NCBI GenBank assembly: GCA_028551475.1
Contig: CM052358.1
Coordinates: forward strand, 6,326,501-6,390,500
From: Casuarina equisetifolia
Lineage: Eukaryota; Streptophyta; Magnoliopsida; Fagales; Casuarinaceae
Reading direction: 5' to 3'
DNA: 64,000 bases
Shown: in pieces, positions 12,533 to 25,559 of the stretch
How the letters are laid out: every line of letters begins with the position of its first letter
How positions within the stretch are numbered: the first letter of the stretch is position 1
Translations under genes and position numbers: made by a program
Notes under the pieces: model-generated
What the model was told of the DNA's origin: nothing
Databases searched by the model: none
Seen by the model: the letters and a program-made list of their open reading frames with translations, nothing else

Positions 12533-15500
12533 ATGCAGCTTTCTTATTGTGTTAAAGAGCAAAAGCCCTGTGTGCGTTGGGTGGAGAAATATTTTAAGGA
12601 CTGCCTCTGCAATCTAAAAGATGAATTTTCCTTCGGTTTTGGCCTTACGAGTCTAATCTGTTGGGGAGTGGCAGAAATCCCTCAAATAATCACCAACTTC
12701 CGGACGAAGTCCGGCCATGGAGTTTCTCTTGCTTTTCTACTCACTTGGGTTGTTGGGTTTGTTCTCTTTCCCTAGTGACAGAAACGTTCCCTTCCGCACA
12801 CACAAGCACATGCAGCTTCTTCTTTCTTTATGTTTTTTGAAATAATTTTTTTGCTTATTTTCTTGACGCAGTGACGTTTTTAATCTGGTGGGTTGTCTTC
12901 TGGAACCAGCAACGGTGAGTTTGAGGTTGTGAAACCTAGACCTTTAGCAAATTTTTCTTCTGGGTAATCTGGAAGTCTTGTGGTCCGACGGCGGCCTGAG
13001 TTTAGTTGGCTCTGGTTGCGCCACCATCCTTAATTTCATCACAATGCACACCATCAGCCTTTTTTGTGTTTTGGTCCTCGTAACCGTTTTCCTTTCGCTC
13101 CTTTCAAGACAAAATGCTAATCTTTCTGAACTTATCTTGCTTTGGATGCAGCTGCCTACCCAGTACTATACGGCTCTGGTAATTGCAACATCCGGCTTGG
13201 CTCATGCATTTATTTATCTTTGGGATCACGATGACCCTGGACTTCTTCATGATTTAACTTCCTGCCGCAATTTCTGGTTCCTGGGGCATGATATATTTTA
13301 AGGTTGCGACTGGGGCAGGTTGTCCGGCTGAAAAGAAGGCAACCTTAGCTTTGAGTAGGTCCAATCCCCGCCCTACTTTACCGGCTAGGGATGGCTTGTC
13401 AGATTTTGTAGGAGTGGCTGAGAGAATATTAGTGAAAGGGGCTCCGAACAACTTCCGGTAGAAAAATATAAAATAGTGAAAAGTTCCTACCAAATAGCTT
13501 TGCTTTCCCAGCCTAACCCAACCCAACCCTATCTTTCGACCCATGCCAAGGGCTTGCAACCCACTCACCCAGTGATGTGGATTGAATCACGCGCTGCCCA
13601 CCAAAGTTGCAATATCTTAGTACTTTATGGTGCACTTGTAAAATTGGATATAATATTGGAAACAGGAATCCTATTGCCGTACAACTGTTTGTAAGATCAT
13701 TTGTTTGTGTTTTCTATGTTGCAGCTTTATACAGCAAGCACTGTCGTCTTAGTCCTGCAGAGCGTTTACTATGACCACGTATATAGATGGTCCAAGCGCA
13801 GACAGGACCGCAGACAGGGCCATGCTTCCGATTCGGTAAAGATAACGCTCAAGTGAAATTGTTGTTTTTTGGTTCCTTTCTTTCCTGTATATACTAGTGG
13901 TTTGTGTTGAAGCAAGGAAACCATTTGGATATTGTTTCACTATCTTAGGCTGGAGAAGAGAAAAAGCCACTGAAGCCCAAATCAGTTGATCCAGGCATTC
14001 CAATGCCTAAACCTTCACCAAAGGCAACTCCTCGAAGAGAATATTACTATACGTACGTGGAACATTCTTCTCTTTCCATTTGTTGTTACTTTGGATGTAT
14101 CTACGTGAAATGGTACAGTTAATTCTAGATTTACTTCGTTTGTTATGGTGAACAGAACTATTTTCTTGGATTTTACAGGTCAGCCAGGTCAATGGCTGGT
14201 AGTGGTACTCCTCCCTTTCGAACCTATCTTAGGGTAGCTAAAAGTGGCCCTTCAGCTATGGATCTTGACAGTGATTCGTCGTCTGAGGATGAGGCAGCTC
14301 CAGCTGTGTCTAACAAGTCGATTAGCCAGCCTAGGCCTATTCCAAGATCTGTGAGTCTTCAAGTTACCAAATTAAGCATGAGCGATGGCACTGATTTACT
14401 CGTTCTCTTTTTTCCTGTTGCATTTACCCTTCCAACCATCATACAAACAGAATCCCCCTGTCAGGAAAAATTGTAAACCTAGATTAATCTCTTAAAAAGA
14501 TAATTCTAATCTCGTCAGCATCTGTATTCTTCATGCACAAATTCCTAATTTACATGTTGACACGATTCTATTGGTGAATTGTCATATATGGTCTTGGGTT
14601 TGCACTAAAGATGTCCTCTTTCTTGCGTGCCATTGCACCCTGGTGCGTGTTACAGGCGGGTTATGGAACATTTCTAGCTACGTCGCTGAACTTGCCCCTA
14701 CAGACAAGGGGTCTGACAGAAGTATACATAGGACTTACTGGGAGAAAGCTGTTACATGTATGATATGTGATACTCGAGATTATAACACTATCATGGCCTT
14801 TGTATTTTTATTTCAGAGGTTCTTACCACTAGAGTGTAACAGGAACAAGGGATAGAGAATGTTTATGGGCAGTGGTTGGGATGGTTGATGGCTGCTATTT
14901 ACATGGGCGGTCGACTCCCTCAGATTTGGTTAAATGTAAGTATCATATGGAACATGATAGAATGTTTGTCTACCTTTTTTCTTACGCGTTGTTTGTCTTC
15001 CTTTTATCTTACGCGTTTGCTTTTCTACGATATTGTCTCTAATGATGTTATTGCTCTTATTGTCCAGATCAAGAGAGGGAACGTGGAGGTGAATCTCTTA
15101 GCACTGTTTTGCCTTTACCCTATATCTTCAATATCTACTGCTGAATGTTTCAATAATTAAGACCTTTTTGCTTCATAATTTGTAGGGCTTGAATCCTCTC
15201 ATGTTCATTTTCGCTCTGGTCGCCAACTTTACTTATGTTGCAAGGTCTCTCTCTCTCTCTCTCTCAAGTTTGTTCTCTGTTAATTTGCTATTTCATGTTT
15301 ATTTTTGTCACTATTATGCAGCATTCTTGTGAGAACCACTGAATGGGAAAAGATCAAAGCTAATATGCCTTGGCTGCTGGATGCTGCAGTATGCGTGCTG
15401 CTGGATTTATTTGTATCCTTTGCCAATTTTCCTGCAGTAAAAAAAAAAAAAATTCATTTTTGCCCCATCATCATGGTTATTGTCATACCTTAACAACTTA

Positions 15501-15596
15501 TAATAGATCATATTGCAGTACATCTATTACAGATACCTTCGGAGGACAAGAAACAGTGGAGACTATGTAGAAGCAAGTAAAGCTGCTGAATATTAA
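12533..15596 (+). CDS. PQ-loop vacuolar amino-acid transporter (YPQ1/SLC66A1-like), 12 exons
   Basis: Seven-helix PQ-loop membrane protein, related to yeast Ypq1 and animal PQLC2 (SLC66A1), which export cationic amino acids from vacuole or lysosome; the substrate here is inferred. Exons: 12533-12756, 12872-12914, 13152-13178, 13725-13835, 13949-14052, 14179-14350, 14656-14757, 14843-14935, 15068-15088, 15186-15244, 15322-15412, 15507-15596. All introns are GT-AG and phases agree, giving 378 residues. The two PQ motifs are in EIPQIITNF (exon 1) and RLPQIWLN (exon 8). A hydrophilic Ser/acidic loop (exons 5-6, LDSDSSSEDEAA) separates the two halves. The closest relative I recall is At4g36850. 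The exon 12 acceptor was chosen because it restores the conserved FIILQYIYY helix. The exon 10 donor lies in a CT repeat. Confidence 0.9.
15245..15267 (+). repeat. CT microsatellite at the exon 10 splice donor
   Basis: A run of about 11 CT units starts at the first intronic base after exon 10 of the PQ-loop gene, so the donor reads AAG/GTCTCTCT instead of the usual GTAAGT. Confidence 0.85.
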
Positions 15597-15599
15597 TTA

Positions 15600-18100
15600 G
15601 CCTTTGTATTTGCTATTTGCAAAACAAATCCTGGACAATAACTGAATTTATCGCTACCAGGACTTGAGAGTGTACTATATGCCTGAGTTGCTGTTTATTA
15701 CAGCGAGTCTTATTTTTTTTAAACAAAAATATTGTATTTCTCCGCTTAGCTGGAAAATTTATGAATGGAAGCACTTGTAGCACTTGTTATGGCTTTGCAA
15801 CGTCCGATGATTCTTTTAGGACGGTCTCCCTTGCGTCGTACAAACCATCTTGTTCCTTTTCCAACGCGCAATTATTGAATCGACTTCTCTAACTGCGTCT
15901 GTCCACAGAAAAAGAGAAAAAAAAGAAAAGTAAAAAGAACAACAAGACAGAAGAATTGAACGTATCCAGAATTCTACGGAGGAGAATGACCAAGATGTGA
16001 TTTGTGGGTCAACCTGTGTTTTGATTCGGAAGATGCTGAGTATAGGATGGCATATTACCTTCACCCTTGTCGGTGAAACTTCAAGATGTGATTTGTGAAA
16101 CCCTAGTTGCTACAGGATCGGAAATCTTCGATGATTCTTGCCCTATTTGCATAGATTCATGTAATTAAATTGTTTTTCCTTTCTTGTTTAATTCGAATTG
16201 CTATGTGTATAATTTCTTGTATAGTATTGAAATTGAATTGGGAAATTATCAATCAAAATCAAACGATTTTCTCTTTCTACCATTCTTCCTCTTTCTCATG
16301 TTTTCTGGCAACCCTAGGGTTCTAACGATCCTAGTTCTTCCTTTTATTTCAATCACTATAATTTATAATAGAAGTAATTATGATATAATAGCTATTTTTA
16401 GTTTTCAGCATTTTTGTTTTTCTTAAAGTACCTGATCAATATACCATCTTCAACAGCTAAACTTAATTATTATGAAATTTTGCGCAACTTAATTTGATTA
16501 TCTATCAATACTGTTCTATTAATGTAGAAATTTGAGGCCTGAATCATCCGGAATATTTTCTTTGGATGGAAAAGATTACACCGAACCCGAGACCAGAAGT
16601 AGAAGATGGCCATGGACGTCAACTTGGGCTCTTTGTCCTGTCTGTCTTGGTAAAGGCCATGATGTTTTTAATATATTTGATGGACATTAGCGTGCTTGAG
16701 TCACTTGCTAAACGACAACAAAATTTAGTGCATCTTGCTAGGTGAAGGTGTTATCGTGGTGAAGCCACCATTCCCAACTCTAGGAAGGAACAGTGGGGGG
16801 ACTTATCTCCGGCTTGGAAAACCCTCCATGGTTATCCCTATCAATTTTTATGAAATGACAAGAGACCAACTCTTCCGTGTCTCAAATCATGCCTCGGAGA
16901 GATCAAGCTGCGCCCCGCTAAAGTCACTTCTTCAACGTGTGACTAATGTACTCTATGATTACGGAAAAGACAAGCTGCTGAAGACGATAGGCCTATCGAT
17001 TAGGGAAAAAGATTGATAGGCCTACCAAATTGTCCTCGTTGGGAACCAACGCGCATGGGTTTCCTGACAAGCTTAGGTCTAATAATTAGGATTGAAAGTA
17101 AAGTTTATAAGCAGTAGAAAAGTGAAATCAACCCGCTCGGTCAGCACGTAAAGAAAGCAAGAGTAAAGGAGAGTCACCCTTGTCTTTTTTGCGACTCGTG
17201 AAAGGCCCTTCCCCTTGTTGGGCTTGCAGGAGCTGAGCCATATGGTCCTTTAATTCCAGCCCGTGAAATGCCCTATTTAAGCGGATCCTTTCTCTTCTTG
17301 CATTAAATGTAGAACCAAAATGGATCCTACACAAAGTGATCTGGGTCTTACTCTGGAGCAAGATTTTGGGTTCCAACGACATGGTCTCGCCTCAGAACAC
17401 AGTGAAAAGGTTCCTACACTCTGATTAGGAGATGACTTTATGTGCAATGGATGACCTAACAGTTTTAGACCAAAATGAAAAATAAGATGGTAAAGGTTTT
17501 GTTAACGATGTTCCTGTTCTAAGCTTAGCCATAAAACTGATATTTTGGCTCTTATCCTATTTAGATCGATAAGCACATCAGCAACTGATGCTAATAATGT
17601 TACAAACTGCAATTGAAGCCCGGAAATTGCAAGTGGTGCTGACAGAAGGTAGTCACGCACATTGAAGGAAAGCGCAACATGCAAATATGGCAACACCTCA
17701 AGGCTTGCTATGTTTCATTAGTTTCTTGTAAAAGACCAAATAATGGGTTTCGAAAATTTATTTTTATTTTTTATTTTTTATTATTTATTTATTTTTTTAA
17801 CACCCCCACCAAAAACCATACTTAGTGTTAACCTAAATCTCTTAATATCAATTTGGTTCCAACTGAACTAAGCACTTGTTGACAACAAATAGGTTGCATA
17901 GTCCAAAGCCTTCATTTACGGTACATCTAAATAAATACAATGAAAATACATTTACTTCCTATACATACACAATAGAATGCACCTAGTAGAATAACGAGTT
18001 GGTTGATGACAATTGGCCCCAACATGGACTCAATAAATATAAAACCAAATAATCACAATATTAGCCTTCTCAACGCTCCTCTTCAAGACATATATTTATA
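15600..18100. other. intergenic region
   Basis: Nothing recognisable as a gene. Open frames near 16735-17016 (plus) and 17128-17382 (minus) have no domain I can name and may be transposon debris. 15985-16100 contains a short repeated motif, AAGATGTGATTTGTG, twice. 17760-17800 is a T/A-rich stretch. Confidence 0.35.
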
Positions 18101-19320
18101 TAAATAAAATGCTTCAAATTTGGTTAATTAGTACTAATATTACTTGTCACAGTACCCTTGTCAATAAATTTGCAAGCTAATTTGTAGTTTGGACATAGTA
18201 GATGTATATCATTCCTTTTTGCACCTTGAAAAAAAAAAGTAATAGTTAATTTTGCGTGTTTGGTCCTTCCATTATTGCAATACAAGGAAATCAGATGTTA
18301 AAGCACTCCTCCAAGGTCTCTAAATAATTTAATAATGAATACCATCTCATATTGTGGTGGTCATAGTTCAATACTCAAGTTGAATGGAACATCAAAAAAC
18401 TGTAAATTATTCCATAATATTATATAATCTCCCAACTTTATACAATAACTAGTGGGGGATTGCCTCAACGTAGGACATATTTGTTAAGTTCCTAGGAAAC
18501 TAAAAAAAAAAGGTGAATGGGGTTCTAATCAATTTATGTGATTATCTTCAAAGTATGAGTTATCAAGAAATTGCTATGTGCTAATATATTTAAACATCAA
18601 GTCAACAATTCCACTTGCAACGGTGTTAATGATATGTATTTGATAGCAAATGAGCAATATAAAAATAATGTGAGTCAATATTTCAGAAAATAATATAACA
18701 TTAAGCAAAGAGGATCAATACAAAGAATTGTTAGAATGGATCAGTCCAATCGGTTATGCCAAGATCCCTAACTTACACTTTAAATTTTTCTTAAATTGAG
18801 AAATTTCTTGCTCAAGGACATTACACATATTTTACAACCTTTGAAATTAAATTATAAGTTACAAATATAAGTACCTTAAGCAAAATACCCTAAATATTTA
18901 TTGTTTCCTTTGCTAAATGCTTGGATTTCCTTTTCATACCTCTAACATTTATTTTTCAACTTTTAATATTTTTGTGCTTAAATGTTTTAGGCTATCAACA
19001 ATTTCATTAAATGCATCTTATAGTTTTGCAAATGAATAATTCTTATCAAAGATGGGGTAGTTGTATACCTCTTCTTCATATTCTTTTCTAGTTTTCATGA
19101 GACATAAGTTTGCATCTTCTTTCTCTTCTTCAAGTAATGAAGTCTCATCATTCTATGTTACCACTAGTGCTTTTCTCTTTACCTTACATTTATTCCTTTG
19201 ATCTTTCTTTTTCAATTCAAGGCAATTTATATTTATATGTACTAGCTTTTTACATTTAAAATAGAAATCATCTTTAGGATCAAGAGTTTCTTTTCTCCTA
19301 AAATAGTTTTCATTGTTCCT

Positions 19321-19414
<94 letters not shown>

Positions 19415-20250
19415 ATTTATTTACTTATTTATTGTATAATTTTCTAACTTCCATTCAAGCATTGCAAAATCATCTCTTGAGTTGTCACATACTTTCATTG
19501 CTTTTATGTAAACTAGCTTTGAATACTATATTTTTGTTAAATTCATTATTGGACTCTTTCTCTTTTTTTTTTCTTTTGAAAATTTATAATTCATGTGTCT
19601 TTAATGAACTTAATAACTCATCTAATGATAGATTATCTAGGCCTTTTACTTCTTTTATAGTTTATTTTTTAACATACCAATTCTTTGGGAAATATCCTAA
19701 ATTTTTTTTGAAATAATTTGTCATTTTGATATGCTTTTCCTAGAAGTTTCACTTCAACTCTTATGTCAAAAGACCTAGTAAACATCTCATTAATATTGTT
19801 TTAGGGTTTCACTTTGAATAGTTCATAATAATTCACAAACGTGCTATTTTTTTCTTTACTTTTTTACTTTTTTTTTTTTCCAAGTTTCCTCATGAACTAC
19901 TTCTAGTTTTTGTCAAATTGACTTCGTAGTTTCATGGGTAAAGACTACTATATTCTAAAGGGGTAATGCATGATATAACATGGTCATAGCCAAATAGATT
20001 TCGGTAATTCTTTAGTGACTTTATTTGACCATTTTTCTAATTCTATAGTTAGGAATATAATTCCCTTTATTATGATTTTCCAAGCATAGTATCTTGGCCA
20101 ACCATAAAATTTTCATCCTGCTTTTTCAGTACCTGTCAAATATGGATGATTTGTTGTAAGCTATAATAATTAGAATATTGGATGTCATGATTTACTCTAG
20201 GTGATTAAAGTTTAAATTTTTTAATTATTAAAATATATAACAAATTTGTT
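18100..20250 (-). mobile_element. decayed Copia-type LTR retrotransposon (gag part)
   Basis: Read on the minus strand, about 20100-19600 resembles the gag (UBN2) domain of plant Copia elements. About 19260-19180 resembles the CCHC zinc knuckle followed by the usual Lys-rich tail. About 19050-18850 resembles the helical region that follows. There are many breaks and it is clearly old. No LTR pair was found, so the ends are approximate. A long CT microsatellite lies within it. Confidence 0.6.
19325..19412. repeat. (CT)44 microsatellite
   Basis: Uninterrupted CT dinucleotide run of 88 bases within the decayed Copia gag region. It is likely to be highly length-variable. Confidence 0.97.
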
Positions 20251-22240
20251 GTTGTACTACTTGTTGAGTTCCTTGGCAACCTAAGAAGGAAGGTTGAATT
20301 TATTGGGACACATTGTTTGTGAGACAAACATGTCTCTTATAGCTCATGCAACATGTTATATTTAGATAATGATAATATTTACTTTGGATAATGATGTACT
20401 ATCTGTTAAATACTATACTGCTAAGTTGCAATAAATTGTCTAGGTGTTTTGTAACTAATGTAGGCTGTAGTGCTCCTCATGTGATTTGTTTTTATTATTG
20501 TTATTATTTTTATATGTAATTCAAATATCCTTTATTTTGAACTTAAAACAAAGAGGTCCTGTACAATTCTTGCTCCCAACCGAGCTAAACTCATATGGAC
20601 TCTCATGTGCTATGAAAATATCTCTTAGATGGTTCCAAAAGGCATCTCCATAAGCAGCAAAAGTCAAGACCAAGATCTTACGATTTAAACCCAAGCCGAC
20701 ACGCACCATTACCATTCCTAATGGAAAATTTCTGATTATCTTAAAGAAAATTTTATTTCTAGGGATATAACATGTAGAGTATTATGTTTTGCATAATGCA
20801 ATGACATAGGATATTACGAACTTTCATATTCCTATCTTTTGGCACACATTTATTGGACACGCTATCAAACATAAAAAAATGATATCAACGCATTCTCCAA
20901 ATCTTTTAACATGGTTTTTAATTATCTTTTTCACGACCCCTTTTATTGTCAACATCAAGCATCATTTACATTTATATAATGGCGGATTGACACTGGTCCC
21001 ATTGTTGGGACCGGATTGCATCACCGACAGGTCGTGGAAAAGATAATAATTTCAAAAAGAGTGGTTGATGAAGCCATGGGTTACACGGCAAACGCCTTGG
21101 ACGGCGGCAGCCGATAGGTGGATAGCTCGGAATATTCGGGTTGGGTGTATTTTCCATTTTGGGCAAGTTAGGTAGTGTCCGGAGATGGAATGGCAGAGTT
21201 ATTCTGGTAATGCCCTGTGGTAACCTAGTAAATCTTCGCCTATATACATGAAATTAAAATACTAGGAAAGCCTGCTTCTGTCCAGAAGGGGAAACCACAA
21301 AAATCTCTAAAAGGCAAAAACTTTACCTTTGAAAGTGTCCCACAAACTCTATTTTCTAGGATCTTGCAGATACGAACAGTTCCAAGCATCTCTCTGAGCC
21401 TCTTTCACAAGTATCCAGTTAAATGCCAACCGAGTAGCTCCAAAGGAAACTATCTCGTTCTCTGTATTTTGCAGGAAATGGAAGTCAGAAGTTCATAGCA
21501 CGTTCTGCTCTAGTACAAAATTTCAAGTTACAACGGATTCTGCAAGGAAAGTGATGCGGACTGCAAACAGGCTACTTCTATTGGACATCCAAGTAAATAT
21601 GATGGAAAATATATTTACTTCCCATGCACAACTACAATGCGACAAAATAAGGCGACTCAAAAATAAAAGGCTATGTAAATGTTTTAGGGTAGGACTTCCT
21701 TCTACGAGTATTATCACGATAGTTGCTTTAGCAACAGGTTGTTGTCAGCGGCTAAGAGAATAATCAAATTGGTTTGTTCATGTGCAATGATTTAATGAGA
21801 AGAAACTGTGAAGTAGTTTAATAATCCACTCGTCTTGATCCTCACAATGTGTAGAAGGTGCCATGTGAACGAACCATGATTGACCATCTATTGCAAGTGA
21901 GTTGTCAGAAATGTCATCCACCATTCGTGCTTTGGGGAAGAGTAGGAAACTATCAAACCTTAATTAAAAAAAACAAAAGGAAAGAAAATATAAATACGAG
22001 CAACGATGAAATGAAATGTATCTATAACGTGCTCAGGACTTCCTCCGGCAGTACCACAAATGTTCCTTTAATTCTCCTTCCCTCCTCATTTCCTAACGAA
22101 GGTTGTACCATAAGCTAGTGAACTTTCTGACAGAGAGCATCATTTATCGTTGCTTTCTTTTCAAGTGAAACTGCATAAACTAAGTAGGTAAATATCGATG
22201 GGGGAAACTTCTCTTGATCTTGTCTTGCATGTTCCACAAG

Positions 22241-22278
<38 letters not shown>

Positions 22279-24420
22279 AGGGACTCCAATCTTCTCCCAT
22301 TTTTTAAACATTAATTACAACTAATAAGCGTAGAACTTGACCAAAGACACTAAAATACTACAATAATATCGTTGCTGATATTTCCCATGTTAGATCTTAA
22401 TTGCCTTGATGCAGAAAAGCTTCAATTAGTTGACTGGAACCCAGAATATGACGTTTACCTTTAGTTTATGTCTTGCGCAATTGAAGCGCCTAGAGCCCCG
22501 ATAAATTGACCCTCCGCCCTCCATGCCTGAGGCTGAAGAGATCTCCATCGCGCCAGAGATCTGGCAGGCAGAATACTGGATTGTCGGGGGACTAATTCCA
22601 GGGCAGCCTTAGATTTCTCCTAGGTTAATGAACGGGATATAGATACATGTTTAAGTGATTACATGGTTGTGTCTTCCAATGCATTGAGAGCTAATGCGTT
22701 TTCAACTATTTTCCATGCATGTCTGAAGCAGGTAAAACTAGCGGTACAGTTATTCGTTGTCCTGGGAAAGCAACTACCTCTTCATGATTATTAGAAATCA
22801 ATATCGTATAACTAAAGGCAAGACCTGCCATCTTGATCTTGCAAACTCGAGGACATGGCTAAATCTATTGTAGCATAATGTGGAAATAGCTTCAAAGCCG
22901 TTTGAAACAGCACAAACAATAGCCATTTTTTTGGTGAATTGAGTAGACTCGTCGATCGGCAAACGTATTTGACTATTCTGTAAACAGAAATTGAAATTTT
23001 AGGTTGTTTATGAAATAAAATACACGTACATAGTTTTCACCAAAGTGACACGTTCTAAACAAGGAAAGAGGTTTGCTTTTGTGAAGGCTGAGCTACGTCC
23101 TCTATTATGGAGAAGAATTCCCGCTTCCCTGTATCAGACCTTGTCCCAGAGGATTCTTTCCCTTGGAAAATTGTTTTCCTTATAGGTCCTATGGCTAGAA
23201 TGGCATAGAATTGTCTTCGACTCCACGCAGCCTCGATTTGATGCCTCCTGCTCGTACATTTTCGAATCTATCGAATACGTTGTAAAATGAGAAAGCCACC
23301 GACAAAAGAAGTAATATCTTAAGCACTTGCAATTTTTGTTTCCCTCTTTGTTTTTGAACTTCAAGCTAATCAAACAATATAAAAGCGGAATAAAGCGAAA
23401 ACGCGTCGTGCTTTTTTATTATGTTCCTTGACTATCTAAATTTTGCTTGGATGGCACGATCTAAGCTTAATATTCTGTGTGGAGAGAAGTTAAAAAAAGA
23501 AAGAAAAAAAAAAAAGCTCCATAAGCAGCTGATCTCGACCTGTCTCAGCTCGAAATCTGACATCATTTACACTGCGAGCAAGTGCATGATTTTGGACTCA
23601 CCTGAAGCTGAAGTAATATAATGCAACCAATGAGAGATACCCCTTGGGCACCATGATTAAGAACGAAGTTACGGACAATTTAACGGTAAGCCAAGTTTGA
23701 TTATCGATCATGCAGATATTGATAATCTTATCACCAGGAAAAACCTCCAATAATATCTGCAAACTTTGTTGTTAAGAATGAATACGAAGAGTATCATTTG
23801 GTCAATTCCCTAAAGCAACGTTTGGCTTTGGCAACTGAAAAGAAATATGAGGCCCATAAAGGACCATCTTTGCCTTGTTTTGGAGTTAAAGTTAAAAAAG
23901 GTTGGGGCAAGGGGATGACTTCAATTGATTGCCTTCCTAATTCCCCAACTCGGTTTCACATCACACCAGAATAGTGTCTTCGGCAAAACGTTTTAGATTA
24001 TTCAGACTATTTTCCACAAGTGTCGTCCTAACGCAGTGACAAGCATTTGCATCTCTGGGTTCGACTCAAGTGCATTAAACGCTAACCTAGTTCGCAAAAG
24101 CAATAGAAAACGTATGTGCCAAGAGAACGAAGTGACTGTACTTTCTCGACTTCCAGAATTTAGTATTGTAAGACACGCAAATCATCAAAAAGCCAAAAGA
24201 AGAGACTCGAAAGAACCTTAACTGTCATACACTCTTCCCATATGAACAAGAAGGAAAGAAACTGGGATCATTCTGTAAGATCTATTAATGGCTGTATAAT
24301 TTACAAAACGACCTTCCCACACAGAGGAAGAAAGATCTATGTGCTTCGATCTTATCTTACATATGGAGGAGCCATCACCCAGTTTCCGCTCAAAATTTTA
24401 AAAAATAGAAATAATAGAAA
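20250..24420. other. intergenic region
   Basis: No recognised gene. A GC-richer segment at 20970-21170 contains a minus-strand open frame rich in Pro that I cannot assign. An AG microsatellite lies at 22245-22273. 22440-22620 is a GC-richer block of unknown origin. Confidence 0.35.
22245..22273. repeat. (AG)14 microsatellite
   Basis: Uninterrupted AG dinucleotide run. Confidence 0.95.
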
Positions 24421-24422
24421 GA

Positions 24423-24428
24423 TTTATT
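24423..24428 (-). terminator. poly(A) signal of the GATL gene
   Basis: AATAAA on the minus strand lies about 30 bases past the stop codon. Confidence 0.4.
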
Positions 24429-24454
24429 TTATAAAAAATTTGATTTCGCCATTT

Positions 24455-25510
24455 CTAAGACTCGATAGCGAACTGTGCCTGCAACAGATCGTAGGGTGCC
24501 CATAACGCATCCAAAGGACATGGCCGGTTTGCGTCGAGCCGAGCCCAGGGCTTGCCCTTCCCACTCCAATGCAAGAGACTCACCGGACCTGGATGCAAAT
24601 CCCTGCACAACCCACGAAAGTTGTCGCCGCCGAGCCCGTGCTGGTTCCACCTGTGATCCACCGGAGCTATGTTCCCCGCGAAAACCAACAAAAATGGTGG
24701 CAGCGAGCCAAGCTCGTAGATCCTCATCCGCTTCTGGAGTTCCATCCAATCTACTATCTTTGTCGTGTAGTCCCCGGCTCGCCACCGCTCCAAATCGATG
24801 ACCATCACGCCAGTGTTGAAGTAACAAGCCTCCCGACCTGCGAAGGTGAGGGACAGAGTTGGGTTGGACCAAAACGAAGGCGTGAAGTAGGAGGTGAAGT
24901 TGGCGTTGCAATACTCGGGAGCAGCGAGGACGGCCTTCTCGCCGAGTGGAGTTGCGGCAAGCTTGGCAATGTCGTCGACGAGGACCAGGTCGGAGTCAAG
25001 GTAGACAACGCGGCGGACACAAGGAGGGAGGATATTGGCTAGGTAGTTGCGCGCGTAGTTGAGAGGGCAGTCTAGAGCGGACCGAATGGAGGTAGAGATG
25101 AGGCCCGAGACGGCCGAGTCATCGAAATAGTAGACTCGGAACTTGAGGTACGGGAAGGAGGTAGAGATGGTAGTGCTGAGGAGGTTGGAGGAAGAAGAGG
25201 AGACAAAGTGGAAGAAGACATTTTCTGGGCAGGAGGAATGTTGAAGGACGGAGAGAATGGCGGCCATTGAGCCGCGGAGGTAGGCCACATCGAGGGTCAT
25301 CGCTACGTGGACTGCCTGATCGGAGCAGAGGTCTGCGGTGCTGGTAGTTGTTTGAGGAACAGAAGGGCAGGCCAGGGAATTGCAAAACTTGGGGGCCTCG
25401 CGGAATCGTTGAGAGGAGGTGGCATTGGTAGTGAGGCAGAGGAAGACGAGGAGAAGAAAGAGGAAAGAGAGGTGTCGGCAGTGTGCTGGTCCCGGCGGTG
25501 GTCTTGGCAT
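24455..25510 (-). CDS. GATL: galacturonosyltransferase-like protein (GATL, GT8 family)
   Basis: Intronless gene for a 351-residue type II Golgi membrane protein of glycosyltransferase family 8. The N-terminal hydrophobic segment (about residues 14-29) is a signal anchor. The catalytic domain follows directly, without the long stem of the GAUT proteins, as is typical of GATL. The GT8 DxD motif is Y170-LDSD-L175 (D172, D174), which binds Mn2+ and UDP-sugar. The C-terminal HWSGKGKPW (314-322) is the second conserved block. GATL proteins act in pectin and xylan synthesis (PARVUS/GATL1 is the best known); which GATL this is cannot be settled by eye. The ATG at 25508-25510 is the start; upstream in-frame codons include only TTG. 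A TATA-like element lies at 25550-25557. Confidence 0.9.
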   Translation of the reverse strand: MPRPPPGPAHCRHLSFLFLLLVFLCLTTNATSSQRFREAPKFCNSLACPSVPQTTTSTADLCSDQAVHVAMTLDVAYLRGSMAAILSVLQHSSCPENVFFHFVSSSSSNLLSTTISTSFPYLKFRVYYFDDSAVSGLISTSIRSALDCPLNYARNYLANILPPCVRRVVYLDSDLVLVDDIAKLAATPLGEKAVLAAPEYCNANFTSYFTPSFWSNPTLSLTFAGREACYFNTGVMVIDLERWRAGDYTTKIVDWMELQKRMRIYELGSLPPFLLVFAGNIAPVDHRWNQHGLGGDNFRGLCRDLHPGPVSLLHWSGKGKPWARLDANRPCPLDALWAPYDLLQAQFAIES

Positions 25511-25549
25511 GTTAAGAGAGGTGGAAAGAAGCAAAGATCGCTGAAGCCT

Positions 25550-25557
25550 CTTATAAT
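25550..25557 (-). promoter_or_regulatory. possible TATA box of the GATL gene
   Basis: ATTATAAG on the minus strand, 40-47 bases upstream of the ATG. This would give an unusually short 5'UTR, so it is tentative. Confidence 0.3.
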
Positions 25558-25559
25558 CT

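Noticed and set aside
24569-25042. Long open frames antisense to and overlapping the GATL gene
   Set aside because: They are shadows of a GC-rich coding sequence; no domain, and the GATL frame explains the region completely.
25511-25534. Longer GATL start beginning eight codons upstream
   Set aside because: The upstream codon is TTG, not ATG; the first ATG (25508-25510) is followed by a good signal-anchor.
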